The position numbers and the translations under genes are program-made. A stretch of DNA of 50,980 nucleotides from an uncultured Clostridia bacterium (lineage in GTDB: Bacteria > Bacillota > Clostridia > Oscillospirales > CAG-272). Of this stretch, positions 15,994 through 23,990 are shown one piece after another (within the stretch, counting starts at the first letter, position 1; each line of letters begins with the position of its first letter). The notes beneath the pieces are model-generated. The model was not told where the DNA came from, searched no databases, and saw only the letters and a program-made list of their open reading frames with translations. The stretch covers positions 1 to 50,980 of the forward strand of contig CALXUY010000047.1 of assembly GCA_944391805.1 (NCBI GenBank), written 5' to 3'.

Positions 15994-16319
15994 CAATCAA
16001 CAAAATGGCTGAGGCGCTTTCTCTGCGGCCGCTGGCGGTTCCGGAGGGGGAGCGGGCGTGCTCCGGCGTGTACATCGGCGATCTTCTGAGCTGGGTCATG
16101 GGACGCGCGCAGAGCGGCAATGTTTGGATCACAATCATGTCCAATATCAATATCGTGGCGGTCGCGTCGCTCACCGATGTTTCCTGCATTGTGCTGGCCG
16201 AGGGGGTTGTACCCGAGGAGGACGTGGTCCGCACGGCGGAGCAGAAGGGAATCAATCTGTTCTGTGCAAAGGAGCCCGCCTATGAGCTGGCGGTTCGCCT
16301 GAACGGGCTTGGGATATGA
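15990..16319 (+). CDS. Single-domain DRTGG-like protein (second copy)
   Basis: 109 aa. Same fold pattern as the protein at 13894-14247: CSGVYIGDLLSWVMGRAQ, an internal VWITIMSNINIVAVASLTD stretch, and VRTAEQKGINLFCAKEPAYEL near the end. I start at ATG 15990, which overlaps the stop of the sensory hydrogenase gene (ATGA) and has GGAGAGGA upstream; the open frame extends 66 nt further without support. Its own stop overlaps the PHP gene start. The two DRTGG proteins bracket the GHKL ATPase and sensory hydrogenase and may act as a pair of related ligand sensors. Confidence 0.72.
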   Translation: MTINKMAEALSLRPLAVPEGERACSGVYIGDLLSWVMGRAQSGNVWITIMSNINIVAVASLTDVSCIVLAEGVVPEEDVVRTAEQKGINLFCAKEPAYELAVRLNGLGI

Positions 16320-17086
16320 GCCGCTGGTACTACGATTTTCACATTCACTCCTGCCTATCTCCGTGTGCCGACAACGACATGACCCCGAACAACATCGCGG
16401 GCATGGCGAAGCTGGCCGGGCTGCAGCTGGTTGCGCTGACCGACCACAATTCCTGCCGCAACTGTCCGGCGTTCTTTGAGGCGGCCGCGCGGCAGGGTAT
16501 TGTACCGGTCGCGGGCATGGAGCTGACCACCGCCGAGGACATTCACGTGGTCTGCCTGTTTGAGTTTCTTGCCGACGCCATGCGCTTCTGTGACGAGGTG
16601 GATCGGCAGCGTGTACGCATTCCCAACCGGACCGACATCTTCGGCGACCAGCTTTTGCTCGACGGAAACGATGAACTGCTTGGCGTGGAGCCGGATCTGC
16701 TTCCCAACGCGACCGGCATTCCGATTGCGGATGCGCCGGAGCTGGTGACCGCCTTTGGCGGCGTATGTTACCCGGCGCACATCGATCGCGAGGCCAACGG
16801 CATGGTCAGCGTGCTGGGCACGTTCCCGGAGGATTCCGGCTTTGCCTGCGCCGAGCTGCACGAAATGGACCGGGCCGGGGAACTGCTTGCGCGCTGTCCG
16901 GCGCTGGAGGGAAAGCGGCTGCTTTCGGGTTCGGATGCGCACTATCTGTGGGACATCCGGGAAAAGCAGCATTGGCTGGAGCTGGAGCCGGGAGCAGGAG
17001 AAAACAGCCCGGAGCAGGTCCGCCGGGCGATCTTCCGGCAGATGCGTCAGCCGGCAGAAGGATACCGAAGGAGGGAAACCGATTGA
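16316..17086 (+). CDS. PHP-domain phosphoesterase
   Basis: 256-aa polymerase-and-histidinol-phosphatase-type metal-dependent phosphoesterase. Metal-binding motifs: DFHIHSCLSPCADND at the N-terminus, ALTDHNSCRNC, GMELTTAEDIHV, the PAHIDR histidine and GSDAHYL near the C-terminus, so the trinuclear site is intact. Related proteins hydrolyse nucleotide or nucleoside-bisphosphate substrates (YciV/TrpH type), but the substrate here is unknown. It overlaps the second DRTGG gene (ATGAG) and the next ATPase gene (TTGA), so the three are translationally coupled. A signalling nucleotide degraded under control of the sensory hydrogenase is a possibility, not shown. Confidence 0.8.
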   Translation: MSRWYYDFHIHSCLSPCADNDMTPNNIAGMAKLAGLQLVALTDHNSCRNCPAFFEAAARQGIVPVAGMELTTAEDIHVVCLFEFLADAMRFCDEVDRQRVRIPNRTDIFGDQLLLDGNDELLGVEPDLLPNATGIPIADAPELVTAFGGVCYPAHIDREANGMVSVLGTFPEDSGFACAELHEMDRAGELLARCPALEGKRLLSGSDAHYLWDIREKQHWLELEPGAGENSPEQVRRAIFRQMRQPAEGYRRRETD

Positions 17087-17631
17087 AGGAGCTGTCACTG
17101 AATATTCTGGACATTGCCGAAAATTCGGTTAAGGCCGGCGCAACGCTGGTGCAGATTCTGCTGGCAGAAACGTCCGATACCTTAACGCTGACGGTGGCAG
17201 ACAACGGCTGCGGCATGACGCCCGAGGTGCTTCGCGGCGTGACCGATCCGTTTTACACCACCCGCACCACCCGCAAGGTCGGGCTGGGGCTGCCGCTGCT
17301 CAAGCTGGCGGCCGAGCAGACCGGGGGCAGCGTTCGGCTGACCTCCCGGTATATCGGGGAGGACCCCGAAAACCACGGCACCGAGGTGGTTGCGGTTTTT
17401 CATACCGATCATATTGATTTTACACCGATGGGGGACGTAGTTTCCACCATCCTTACCCTCATCCAGGGAAGTCCGGAAATCGATTTTCTGTTCCGTCACC
17501 AGCGGAACGGCTCCACGGTGGAGCTGGATACCCGCCGGCTGCGCGAGGTGCTTGGCGCCGAGGTGCCGCTGAACAGCTTTGAGGTGCTGCAGTGGATTGA
17601 GGAATACCTGCGGGAGCAATACCAAACCTGA
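17083..17631 (+). CDS. Histidine-kinase-like GHKL ATPase domain protein
   Basis: 182 aa starting at TTG 17083: GAAGGAGGG lies 8-15 nt upstream, the start overlaps the PHP stop (TTGA), and homology begins exactly here (KELSLNILDIAENSVKAGA as N-box). G1 is VADNGCGMTPE, the F-box region TDPFYTTRTTRKVGLGLPLLK includes G2, and a C-terminal ~60-residue part (HTDHIDFTPMGDVVSTILTL) is specific to this group. There is no phospho-acceptor His domain, sensor or membrane segment, so it cannot be a conventional sensor kinase by itself. It ends 49 nt before the hndB gene. Confidence 0.78.
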   Translation: MKELSLNILDIAENSVKAGATLVQILLAETSDTLTLTVADNGCGMTPEVLRGVTDPFYTTRTTRKVGLGLPLLKLAAEQTGGSVRLTSRYIGEDPENHGTEVVAVFHTDHIDFTPMGDVVSTILTLIQGSPEIDFLFRHQRNGSTVELDTRRLREVLGAEVPLNSFEVLQWIEEYLREQYQT

Positions 17632-17680
17632 TCATTCATAAATTTGATGATATATAAATGCAAAGAGAGGAACCGAAATC

Positions 17681-18055
17681 ATGAAATCTTTGGCTGAGCT
17701 GGCTGAGATCAGAGAGAGAATGAAGGATAAAATCGTCCTTCGGGAAGGCAACAACGACATCCGTATTGTGGTGGGCATGGCAACCTGCGGCATTGCCGCC
17801 GGCGCGCGTCCCGTGCTCAATGCGTTTGTGGAGGGCGTGAATGCCGAGGGGCTGGCGGACCGCGTCACGGTATCCCAGACCGGGTGCATCGGCATTTGTC
17901 AGTATGAGCCTGTTGTGGAGGTGTTCCAGTCCGGCAAGGACAAGGTGACATATGTCAAAATGACCGCCGAAAAAGCGGCAAGGGTCCTCAAGGACCACAT
18001 CAAAGGCGGCAAGGTTGTGGATGAATATACCATCACCTACGCGAAGAAAGCATAA
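17681..18055 (+). CDS. hndB: (2Fe-2S) ferredoxin-domain protein, HndB type
   Basis: 124-aa thioredoxin-like [2Fe-2S] protein, the small HndB subunit of NAD(P)-linked [FeFe] hydrogenases. Cluster cysteines are visible in GMATCGIAAGA and QTGCIGICQYEP, although the first pair of the usual four is reduced to one Cys, so only three cysteines of the classic set are present and cluster binding needs proof. AGAGAGG precedes ATG 17681. It lies 18 nt before hndC, restoring the hydrogenase subunit order after the accessory genes. Confidence 0.82.
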   Translation: MKSLAELAEIRERMKDKIVLREGNNDIRIVVGMATCGIAAGARPVLNAFVEGVNAEGLADRVTVSQTGCIGICQYEPVVEVFQSGKDKVTYVKMTAEKAARVLKDHIKGGKVVDEYTITYAKKA

Positions 18056-18073
18056 TTTGGAGGTAGCAGTTCA

Positions 18074-19909
18074 ATGATTCGTGCACATGTTTTATGTTGC
18101 GGCGGTACGGGATGTACTTCGTCCGGAAGCCCCAAAATTCAGGAGACCTTTGCGTCCGAAATTCAAAAGCAGGGCCTTTCCGACGAGGTCAAGGTGGTGC
18201 AGACCGGCTGCTTCGGCCTCTGCGCGCTGGGACCGGTGGTCATCGTCTATCCCGACGGCACCTTTTACAGCCATGTAACGGTCGAGGACGTACCCGAGAT
18301 TGTGGAGGAGCACCTGCTCAAGGGCCGTGTGGTGGAGCGGCTGGTTTACAACGATGTGGCCGATGGAACGGCGCAGCCCGAACTCGGCGAGGTGCACGCC
18401 TCGCTCAGCGACACCAACTTTTACAAGTCCCAGCACCGTCTGGCGCTGCGCAACTGCGGTGTCATCAACCCCGAGAACATTGACGAGTACATCGCGATGG
18501 ACGGCTACCGGGCGCTTGGAAAAGCGCTGACCGAGATGACCCCTGACGAAGTGATCAGCACCATTCTCGATTCCGGCCTGCGCGGACGGGGCGGAGCAGG
18601 CTTCCCGACCGGTATGAAATGGAAGTTTGCCTCCGGCAACCGCGGCAAGGTGCAGAAATATGTGTGCTGCAACGCCGACGAGGGCGACCCCGGCGCGTTC
18701 ATGGACCGCTCGGTGCTGGAGGGCGACCCTCACGCCGTGATTGAGGCCATGGCCATTGCCGGCTATGCCATCGGCGCCGATCAGGGCTATGTTTATGTGC
18801 GCGCCGAGTATCCGATCGCGGTCAAGCGCCTGCAGATCGCCATTGACCAGGCCAGAGAATACGGCCTGCTGGGCAAGGATATTTTCGGAACCGGCTTCAA
18901 TTTTGATCTCGACATCCGGCTGGGCGCCGGCGCGTTTGTGTGCGGCGAGGAGACCGCGCTGATGACCTCGATTGAAGGCAAGCGCGGCGAGCCGCGCCCG
19001 CGTCCGCCCTTCCCGGCGGTCAAGGGTCTGTTTGAGAAGCCCACGATTCTCAACAATGTCGAAACCTATGCCAACATCCCGCAGATCATTCTCAACGGCG
19101 CCGAGTGGTTTTCCTCAATCGGGACCGAGAAATCCAAGGGTACCAAGGTGTTCGCTCTCGGCGGAAAAATCAAGCATACGGGCTTGGTTGAGGTGCCGAT
19201 GGGCACGACCCTGCGGCATATCATCGAGGAGATCGGCGGCGGCATTCCGAACGGCAAAAAGTTCAAGGCCGCGCAGACCGGCGGCCCTTCGGGCGGCTGC
19301 ATTCCGGCGCATCTGATCGATACCCCGATCGATTACGAGAACCTGCTGGCCATCGGCTCGATGATGGGGTCTGGCGGACTGATTGTGATGGACGAGGACA
19401 ACTGCATGGTGGACATCGCGCGCTTCTTCCTCGATTTCACCGTGGACGAGTCCTGCGGCAAGTGCACGCCCTGCCGCGTGGGCACCAGACGGCTGCTCGA
19501 AATTCTCGATAAAATCATCTCCGGAAACGGGGAAATGGAGGACCTCGACCGCCTCGAGGAGCTTTCCAACTATATCAAGTCGGCCTCCCTCTGCGGCCTG
19601 GGGCAGACGGCACCGAACCCGGTGCTCTCCACCCTGCGCTACTTCAGAGAGGAGTACATCGCCCACATTGTGGACAAGAGATGTCCTGCTGGCGTGTGCA
19701 AAAAGCTCATCAGCTATAAAATTGATCCTGAAAAGTGCATTGGATGCGGAATGTGTGCCAAAAACTGCCCGGCGGATGCCATTCACAAGACCTCCTACGT
19801 GGCGCCCGGCCACAAGCTCCCCTCGATGGAAATCGACACCGCAAAGTGCGTGAAGTGCGGAGCCTGCATGGATTCCTGCAAGAAGATTCAGGCCATTTCC
19901 AAAGGTTAA
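18074..19909 (+). CDS. hndC: NuoF-type NADH-binding subunit (HndC/HydB) of [FeFe] hydrogenase
   Basis: 611-aa flavoprotein, the NAD(H)-oxidising or flavin-bifurcating subunit. Order: N-terminal [2Fe-2S] thioredoxin-like domain (CCGGTGC, QTGCFGLCALGP), the 51-kDa NuoF core with NADH/FMN loops (GRGGAGFPTGMKWKFA, CNADEGDPGAFMDR, CGEETALMTSIEG), SLBB region, NADH_4Fe-4S motif ESCGKCTPCRVGTRR, and two C-terminal [4Fe-4S] ferredoxin motifs (CIGCGMCAKNCP, CVKCGACMDSC). This full architecture matches bifurcating HydB/HndC. TTGGAGG lies before ATG 18074. Partners are HndA, HndB and HndD in the same operon. Confidence 0.93.
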   Translation: MIRAHVLCCGGTGCTSSGSPKIQETFASEIQKQGLSDEVKVVQTGCFGLCALGPVVIVYPDGTFYSHVTVEDVPEIVEEHLLKGRVVERLVYNDVADGTAQPELGEVHASLSDTNFYKSQHRLALRNCGVINPENIDEYIAMDGYRALGKALTEMTPDEVISTILDSGLRGRGGAGFPTGMKWKFASGNRGKVQKYVCCNADEGDPGAFMDRSVLEGDPHAVIEAMAIAGYAIGADQGYVYVRAEYPIAVKRLQIAIDQAREYGLLGKDIFGTGFNFDLDIRLGAGAFVCGEETALMTSIEGKRGEPRPRPPFPAVKGLFEKPTILNNVETYANIPQIILNGAEWFSSIGTEKSKGTKVFALGGKIKHTGLVEVPMGTTLRHIIEEIGGGIPNGKKFKAAQTGGPSGGCIPAHLIDTPIDYENLLAIGSMMGSGGLIVMDEDNCMVDIARFFLDFTVDESCGKCTPCRVGTRRLLEILDKIISGNGEMEDLDRLEELSNYIKSASLCGLGQTAPNPVLSTLRYFREEYIAHIVDKRCPAGVCKKLISYKIDPEKCIGCGMCAKNCPADAIHKTSYVAPGHKLPSMEIDTAKCVKCGACMDSCKKIQAISKG

Positions 19910-19928
19910 GAAAGGGGAATTGTGAAAG

Positions 19929-21683
19929 ATGGATATGATCAATGTAGTCATCAACGGCAAGAGCTATTCGGTTGCCGCTGGATCTACGGTGCTGGAGGCC
20001 GCAAAGGCTGCGAATATTGATATTCCCACGCTGTGCTACCTCAAGGATATCAATGAGATCGGCGCCTGCCGGCTGTGTCTGGTGGAGGTTTCCGAAAAGA
20101 GGGGAAGCGCGATGGGACCGTTCCGCATGGTGACGGCCTGCGTGTACCCCTGCACCGACGGGATGGAGATCAAAACCAACACCCCCAAAATCACGGCTTC
20201 CCGAAGGATGAACCTCGAGCTTCTGCTCTCCAACCATGACCAGAAATGTCTCTCCTGCGTGCGCTCCACCAACTGCGAGCTGCAAACCCTCTGCCGCGAA
20301 TACGGCGTGGACCAGTCCCGCTTCAAGGGCGCGACGCACCACTATGAAATCGACGACAGAACCCCGATTATCCGGGACAACAACAAGTGCATTCTCTGCC
20401 GGCGCTGTGTCGCCACCTGCGCCAAGGTGCAGGCCGTTGGCGTGATCGGCGCGAACAACCGCGGCTTTGACACCTATATCGGCTCGGCCTTTGAGCAGGC
20501 GCTGTCGGAAACCTCCTGCATCAACTGCGGCCAGTGCATCGTGGCATGCCCGGTCGGCGCGCTCTACGAGCGGGATGATACCGATGCGGTGTTTGAGGCG
20601 CTTGCCAATCCCGACAAGCACGTGCTCATCTGCACCGCGCCGTCGGTGCGCGCGCAGCTTGGCGAGTGCTTCGGCTACGAGCCGGGCACCGATGTGGAGG
20701 GTAAGATGGTTGCCGCTCTCAAGGCGCTGGGCTTTGACGGGGTGTATGATATGAACCTCACCGCCGACCTGACCATCGTGGAGGAGGCCACCGAGCTGAT
20801 TGGCCGCATCCAGAACAACGGCGTGCTGCCCATGATCACCTCCTGCTCGCCGGGATGGATCAAGTACTGCGAGCACTATTTCCCCGAATTTGTCGACAAT
20901 CTTTCCACCTGCAAATCTCCCCAGCAGATGTTCGGCGCGGTGGTGAAAACCTACTATGCGCAGAAGATGGGCTGGAATCCAGCCGATATCGTGATGGTTT
21001 CCGCCATCCCCTGCACGGCGAAAAAGTTTGAGGTCGGCCGCCCCGACGAATCGGCTGCGGGCGTTCCGGATGTGGACTTTGCTATCACCACCCGCGAGGT
21101 CGGCCGCATGATTCAGAAGGCAGGCATCAACTTCCGCGCGCTTGACGACGAGAAGTTCGACGACCCGTTTGCCATCGGCTCGGGCGCCGGCGCCATTTTC
21201 GGCGCAACCGGAGGCGTGATGGAGGCCGCGCTGCGCTATGCCGCCGAAATCATTCTCGGCAAAAAGCTCGAAAAGGTGGATTTCACCGAGGTCAGAGGCA
21301 CCGAGGGCATCAAAACGGCCTCCTACCAGCTTGGAGATATGACCGTCAACGTGGCGGTGGCGTCAAGCACCGGCATGGCCAAAAAGCTGCTGAACATGGT
21401 CAAGAACGGCGAGCTGGATGTGCAGTTTATTGAGATTATGGGATGCCCGGGCGGCTGTGTCAACGGCGGCGGACAGCCCATTCAGCCGGCAAAGGTGCGT
21501 ATGAGCATGGATCTGCGCGCGGTTCGCGCCGCGGTGCTCTACCGCGACGACGCCGATTGCGACTTGCGCAAGTCGCAGGACAATCTGGCCGTGCAGACGC
21601 TTTACAAGGAGTTCTTCGGCGAGCCGAACAGCCACAAGGCGCACGAAATCCTGCACACCTCTTATATCAAGCGCGGGCTGTAA
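19929..21683 (+). CDS. hndD: NADH-dependent [FeFe] hydrogenase catalytic subunit, HndD/HydA group A
   Basis: 584-aa catalytic subunit that reduces protons or oxidises H2 at the H-cluster in the cytoplasm. N-terminal plant-type [2Fe-2S] domain (Cys36, 47, 50, 71), His-Cys3 [4Fe-4S] (H103, C107, C110, C116), two [4Fe-4S] motifs (C154/157/160/164 and C197/200/203/207), H-cluster domain with L1 TSCSPGW (304-310), L2 IPCTAKKFE (Cys362), L3 MGCPGGCVNGGGQP (Cys506, 510), and the small-subunit tail HEILHTSYIKRG. L1 has Ser307 where the clostridial ferredoxin-linked enzyme has a second Cys. Maturases HydE/F/G are not in this window. ATG 19929 follows AAAGGGG at a slightly long spacing; ATG 19935 is an alternative. 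Confidence 0.94.
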   Translation: MDMINVVINGKSYSVAAGSTVLEAAKAANIDIPTLCYLKDINEIGACRLCLVEVSEKRGSAMGPFRMVTACVYPCTDGMEIKTNTPKITASRRMNLELLLSNHDQKCLSCVRSTNCELQTLCREYGVDQSRFKGATHHYEIDDRTPIIRDNNKCILCRRCVATCAKVQAVGVIGANNRGFDTYIGSAFEQALSETSCINCGQCIVACPVGALYERDDTDAVFEALANPDKHVLICTAPSVRAQLGECFGYEPGTDVEGKMVAALKALGFDGVYDMNLTADLTIVEEATELIGRIQNNGVLPMITSCSPGWIKYCEHYFPEFVDNLSTCKSPQQMFGAVVKTYYAQKMGWNPADIVMVSAIPCTAKKFEVGRPDESAAGVPDVDFAITTREVGRMIQKAGINFRALDDEKFDDPFAIGSGAGAIFGATGGVMEAALRYAAEIILGKKLEKVDFTEVRGTEGIKTASYQLGDMTVNVAVASSTGMAKKLLNMVKNGELDVQFIEIMGCPGGCVNGGGQPIQPAKVRMSMDLRAVRAAVLYRDDADCDLRKSQDNLAVQTLYKEFFGEPNSHKAHEILHTSYIKRGL

Positions 21684-21869
21684 AGTCGTTTCCCACCGTT
21701 CCGGCCGCCCGATTCGCCGCTGCGTCGCGCGTCGGCCGGAGCCGTGTAGGGCAGGGGACGGAATCCGTGCAGCCTGTGAAAGGCTGCACGCCGCAAATGC
21801 GCGCGTCGGACACACGCATGCTGCGCCGCAGACCGCGCAGGCGATTTGCAACTGTTCCCGTCAGCGATG

Positions 21870-21897
21870 GCCGCGGCTGACAGCCGCGGCAAAGCGC
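21870..21897 (+). terminator. Probable terminator of the hydrogenase operon
   Basis: 9-bp stem GCCGCGGCT / AGCCGCGGC with a 3-nt loop, followed by AAAGCGCTTTTCC. A weaker stem (CGTGCAGCCT / AGGCTGCACG, 21766-21790) lies upstream. The interval 21684-22011 has no gene I can support. Confidence 0.5.
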
Positions 21898-22011
21898 TTT
21901 TCCCTGGTCGGCTTTTGCGGCAGGTCAGAGAAGGACTTCCGTTTTTTAGGTGATTTGACGGAAATGCGCTTTGTGCAATTCGCCAAAAATAAAAAAAGTC
22001 TGAAAAAAATA

Positions 22012-22040
22012 TTGAAAAATATACGTTTTTATGCTATCAT
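22012..22040 (+). promoter_or_regulatory. Promoter of the DivIVA-like gene
   Basis: TTGAAA (22012-22017) and TATCAT (22035-22040) are 17 nt apart in a strongly AT-rich stretch. Confidence 0.65.
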
Positions 22041-22110
22041 ATCAATGAATACTTGGATTGCATGAGTTGTTGGATGCATTCCGGAGTGAAAAAGATTTTG
22101 GGAGGGCACG

Positions 22111-22770
22111 ATGATGTCTGAAATATCCGCTCAGTTCGGTAACCAGCTCAACGGTTACAATAAAACAGAGGTCAATCTGTTTTTGAAGAACATCGAAACA
22201 GAGCTTCAAAAGAGAGCCGCTACCATCGATTCCTTGCAGCAGCAGATCAACGCAATGCAGGAGCAGCTCGAAAAGGCTGCAATGCCTGAGGCTGCCGAGG
22301 CTGCCGAAAAGATTGAGCTTTACGATAAGCTCATGAAGAAGATGGACGGGGACTACAACAATCTGCTGGCTCCCGCTGTTGCAAAAGCAAAGGCCATTCA
22401 GGAGCAGGCGGAGCGCGATTACGAGCTTCGCATGGATCAGGCGAGGGCCACGGCCGACGGCATCTATGAGCAGACCGCGGGCCGGATTGCCGCCGTGGTG
22501 GACCGGAAGGTTGGCCAGAACATGGACAGACTGTATGCCCTGCTGGATGAGTTCATTTATTCCAAAACCCTGCCCGGCCGTGTGGAGTATTTCTTTAAGG
22601 CATGCGGCATTGCCTCCAAAAAGGTCGCATCGGGCGTTGTGAGCGCGGCAAAGCTCCCGGGCAAGGCCTGCTCGGCTGTTTCCTCCAAGGTTCAGGCAAA
22701 GGTAGGACAGGTAAAGGGAGCAATCGGTACATATAAGCAGAACAAGGCCGACGCTGCGGACAGAGCATAA
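22111..22770 (+). CDS. DivIVA/GpsB-like coiled-coil protein
   Basis: 219 aa. The first ~35 residues (SAQFGNQLNGYNKTEVNLFL) resemble the DivIVA/GpsB N-terminal domain, which binds membranes or division proteins; a coiled coil with ELQKRAATIDSLQQQINAMQ follows (to about residue 75), then a long charged helical region, and a C-terminal basic, Ala/Val/Lys-rich amphipathic tail (KKVASGVVSAAKLPGKACSA). A role at the cell pole or in division/envelope organisation is inferred from the N-terminus only. GGGAGG precedes tandem ATG codons (22111 and 22114). The XRE gene 47 nt downstream is probably co-transcribed. Confidence 0.65.
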   Translation: MMSEISAQFGNQLNGYNKTEVNLFLKNIETELQKRAATIDSLQQQINAMQEQLEKAAMPEAAEAAEKIELYDKLMKKMDGDYNNLLAPAVAKAKAIQEQAERDYELRMDQARATADGIYEQTAGRIAAVVDRKVGQNMDRLYALLDEFIYSKTLPGRVEYFFKACGIASKKVASGVVSAAKLPGKACSAVSSKVQAKVGQVKGAIGTYKQNKADAADRA

Positions 22771-22817
22771 GGAGCGCCGGAAAATCAGGGATCGGTCCGG
22801 AAAGAGATGGTTCAGAG

Positions 22818-23705
22818 ATGAATATCGGTGAAAAAATTCGTTCGTTGCGGGTGGCAAAGCTGATGACCCAATCCGAGCTGGCCGGTAATCAGATCACGCG
22901 GAATATGTTGAGCTGTATCGAAAACGGCTCGGCGCAGCCATCTCTTTCCACCATTTTATATATTGCGGGGCGGCTGAATGTGCCGGTCGGCTTTCTTTTG
23001 GCGGAGGAAGGGGACGAAATCGTCTACCAGAAGATGAACAGCCTTGCCAATATCAAACGGGCTTACAGAGCAGGGGATCTGTCAGGGTGCAGAAGTCTCT
23101 GCCTTTCTTCATGCCCGGAGCCGGACGACGAGATCCGGCTTTTGCTGGCAAATTGCGATCTCGGCATTGCCGAGGACGCCTTCTGGAAGGGGAGAATCCG
23201 CTTTGCGTGCCGCTTTTTTGACGAGGCGCTGCTATACGCAGGTGAAACCCTTTATCCGGCGCCGCATATCCGTGCGCGTGCGGAGGTATATTTCCGCTAT
23301 ATGCAGAGGATTTCCTCCACACTGTATTCGGATGTGCTGGACGACGGCGAGCGCGGAGAGGTGGTTTGCCGCAATGCCTTTTCCGGGTATGTGGAGGCCC
23401 TCGAGGCGCTGGACCGGGAGGAGCTTCAGCCGGCCATGAGCTATCCGAGGAGCTTTCCGGATGAGCGCGGCTTTTTCACAACCCATCTGGGCATCCGCCT
23501 GCTCATGGGGCAGTCGGCATATCCGGAGGCCAAAAACGAGCTGCTGGCGCTGCTTCAATCCGATACGCCGCTCAATGAAATCAGCCTGTATGCGGTGCTG
23601 TGCGACCTGGAGATTTGCTGCCGGGAAACCGAGGACTTCAAGGGAGCATACCGCTATACCAACGAAAAGGTGCAGTTGCTGGAGCAGTTGTTAAAGGACA
23701 ACTGA
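22818..23705 (+). CDS. XRE-family regulator with TPR-like C-terminal domain
   Basis: 295 aa. N-terminal HTH (residues about 1-60: IGEKIRSLRVAKLMTQSELAG, then ITRNMLSCIENGSAQPSLST), followed by an all-helical region with TPR-like spacing (MNSLANIKRAYRAGDLSGCR and others). This layout is that of Rgg/PlcR-like or related peptide- or protein-responsive regulators in Firmicutes. No small secreted peptide gene is evident next to it. It may control the DivIVA-like gene or its own unit. Ends just before two hairpin terminators. Confidence 0.75.
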   Translation: MNIGEKIRSLRVAKLMTQSELAGNQITRNMLSCIENGSAQPSLSTILYIAGRLNVPVGFLLAEEGDEIVYQKMNSLANIKRAYRAGDLSGCRSLCLSSCPEPDDEIRLLLANCDLGIAEDAFWKGRIRFACRFFDEALLYAGETLYPAPHIRARAEVYFRYMQRISSTLYSDVLDDGERGEVVCRNAFSGYVEALEALDREELQPAMSYPRSFPDERGFFTTHLGIRLLMGQSAYPEAKNELLALLQSDTPLNEISLYAVLCDLEICCRETEDFKGAYRYTNEKVQLLEQLLKDN

Positions 23706-23740
23706 CCGAGGATGTCTGTTTGTATACCATATATTTTTGG

Positions 23741-23768
23741 GGGCTGTTCGGTGCGGCAGCCCATTTTT
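23741..23768 (+). terminator. Terminator of the XRE gene
   Basis: Stem GGGCTG / CAGCCC with a 10-nt loop, followed by ATTTTTG. Confidence 0.65.
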
Positions 23769-23854
23769 GTTTGCTTTCAGAAATTTCGGTTAATGATTTT
23801 ATTATTTTACCTATTTTTACAATCGTTATTGGCAAGTTATGTTGACTATCTGAT

Positions 23855-23896
23855 AAACGGCGATTCACTCCCATCCGTTCATGAATCGCCGTTTTT
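23855..23896. terminator. Hairpin with T-run between convergent genes
   Basis: 13-bp stem AAACGGCGATTCA / TGAATCGCCGTTT with a 14-nt loop, followed by TTTT. It can stop plus-strand transcripts and, less well, minus-strand ones from the BspA-like gene. Confidence 0.65.
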
Positions 23897-23990
23897 GGTG
23901 TGTTGTTATGGTAAAGAAGAGACTTCCGGATCAGCCGGACGCCACTACCGAATGGATGCGGGAATGCATCGGCGAACCCACCGGCAAATC

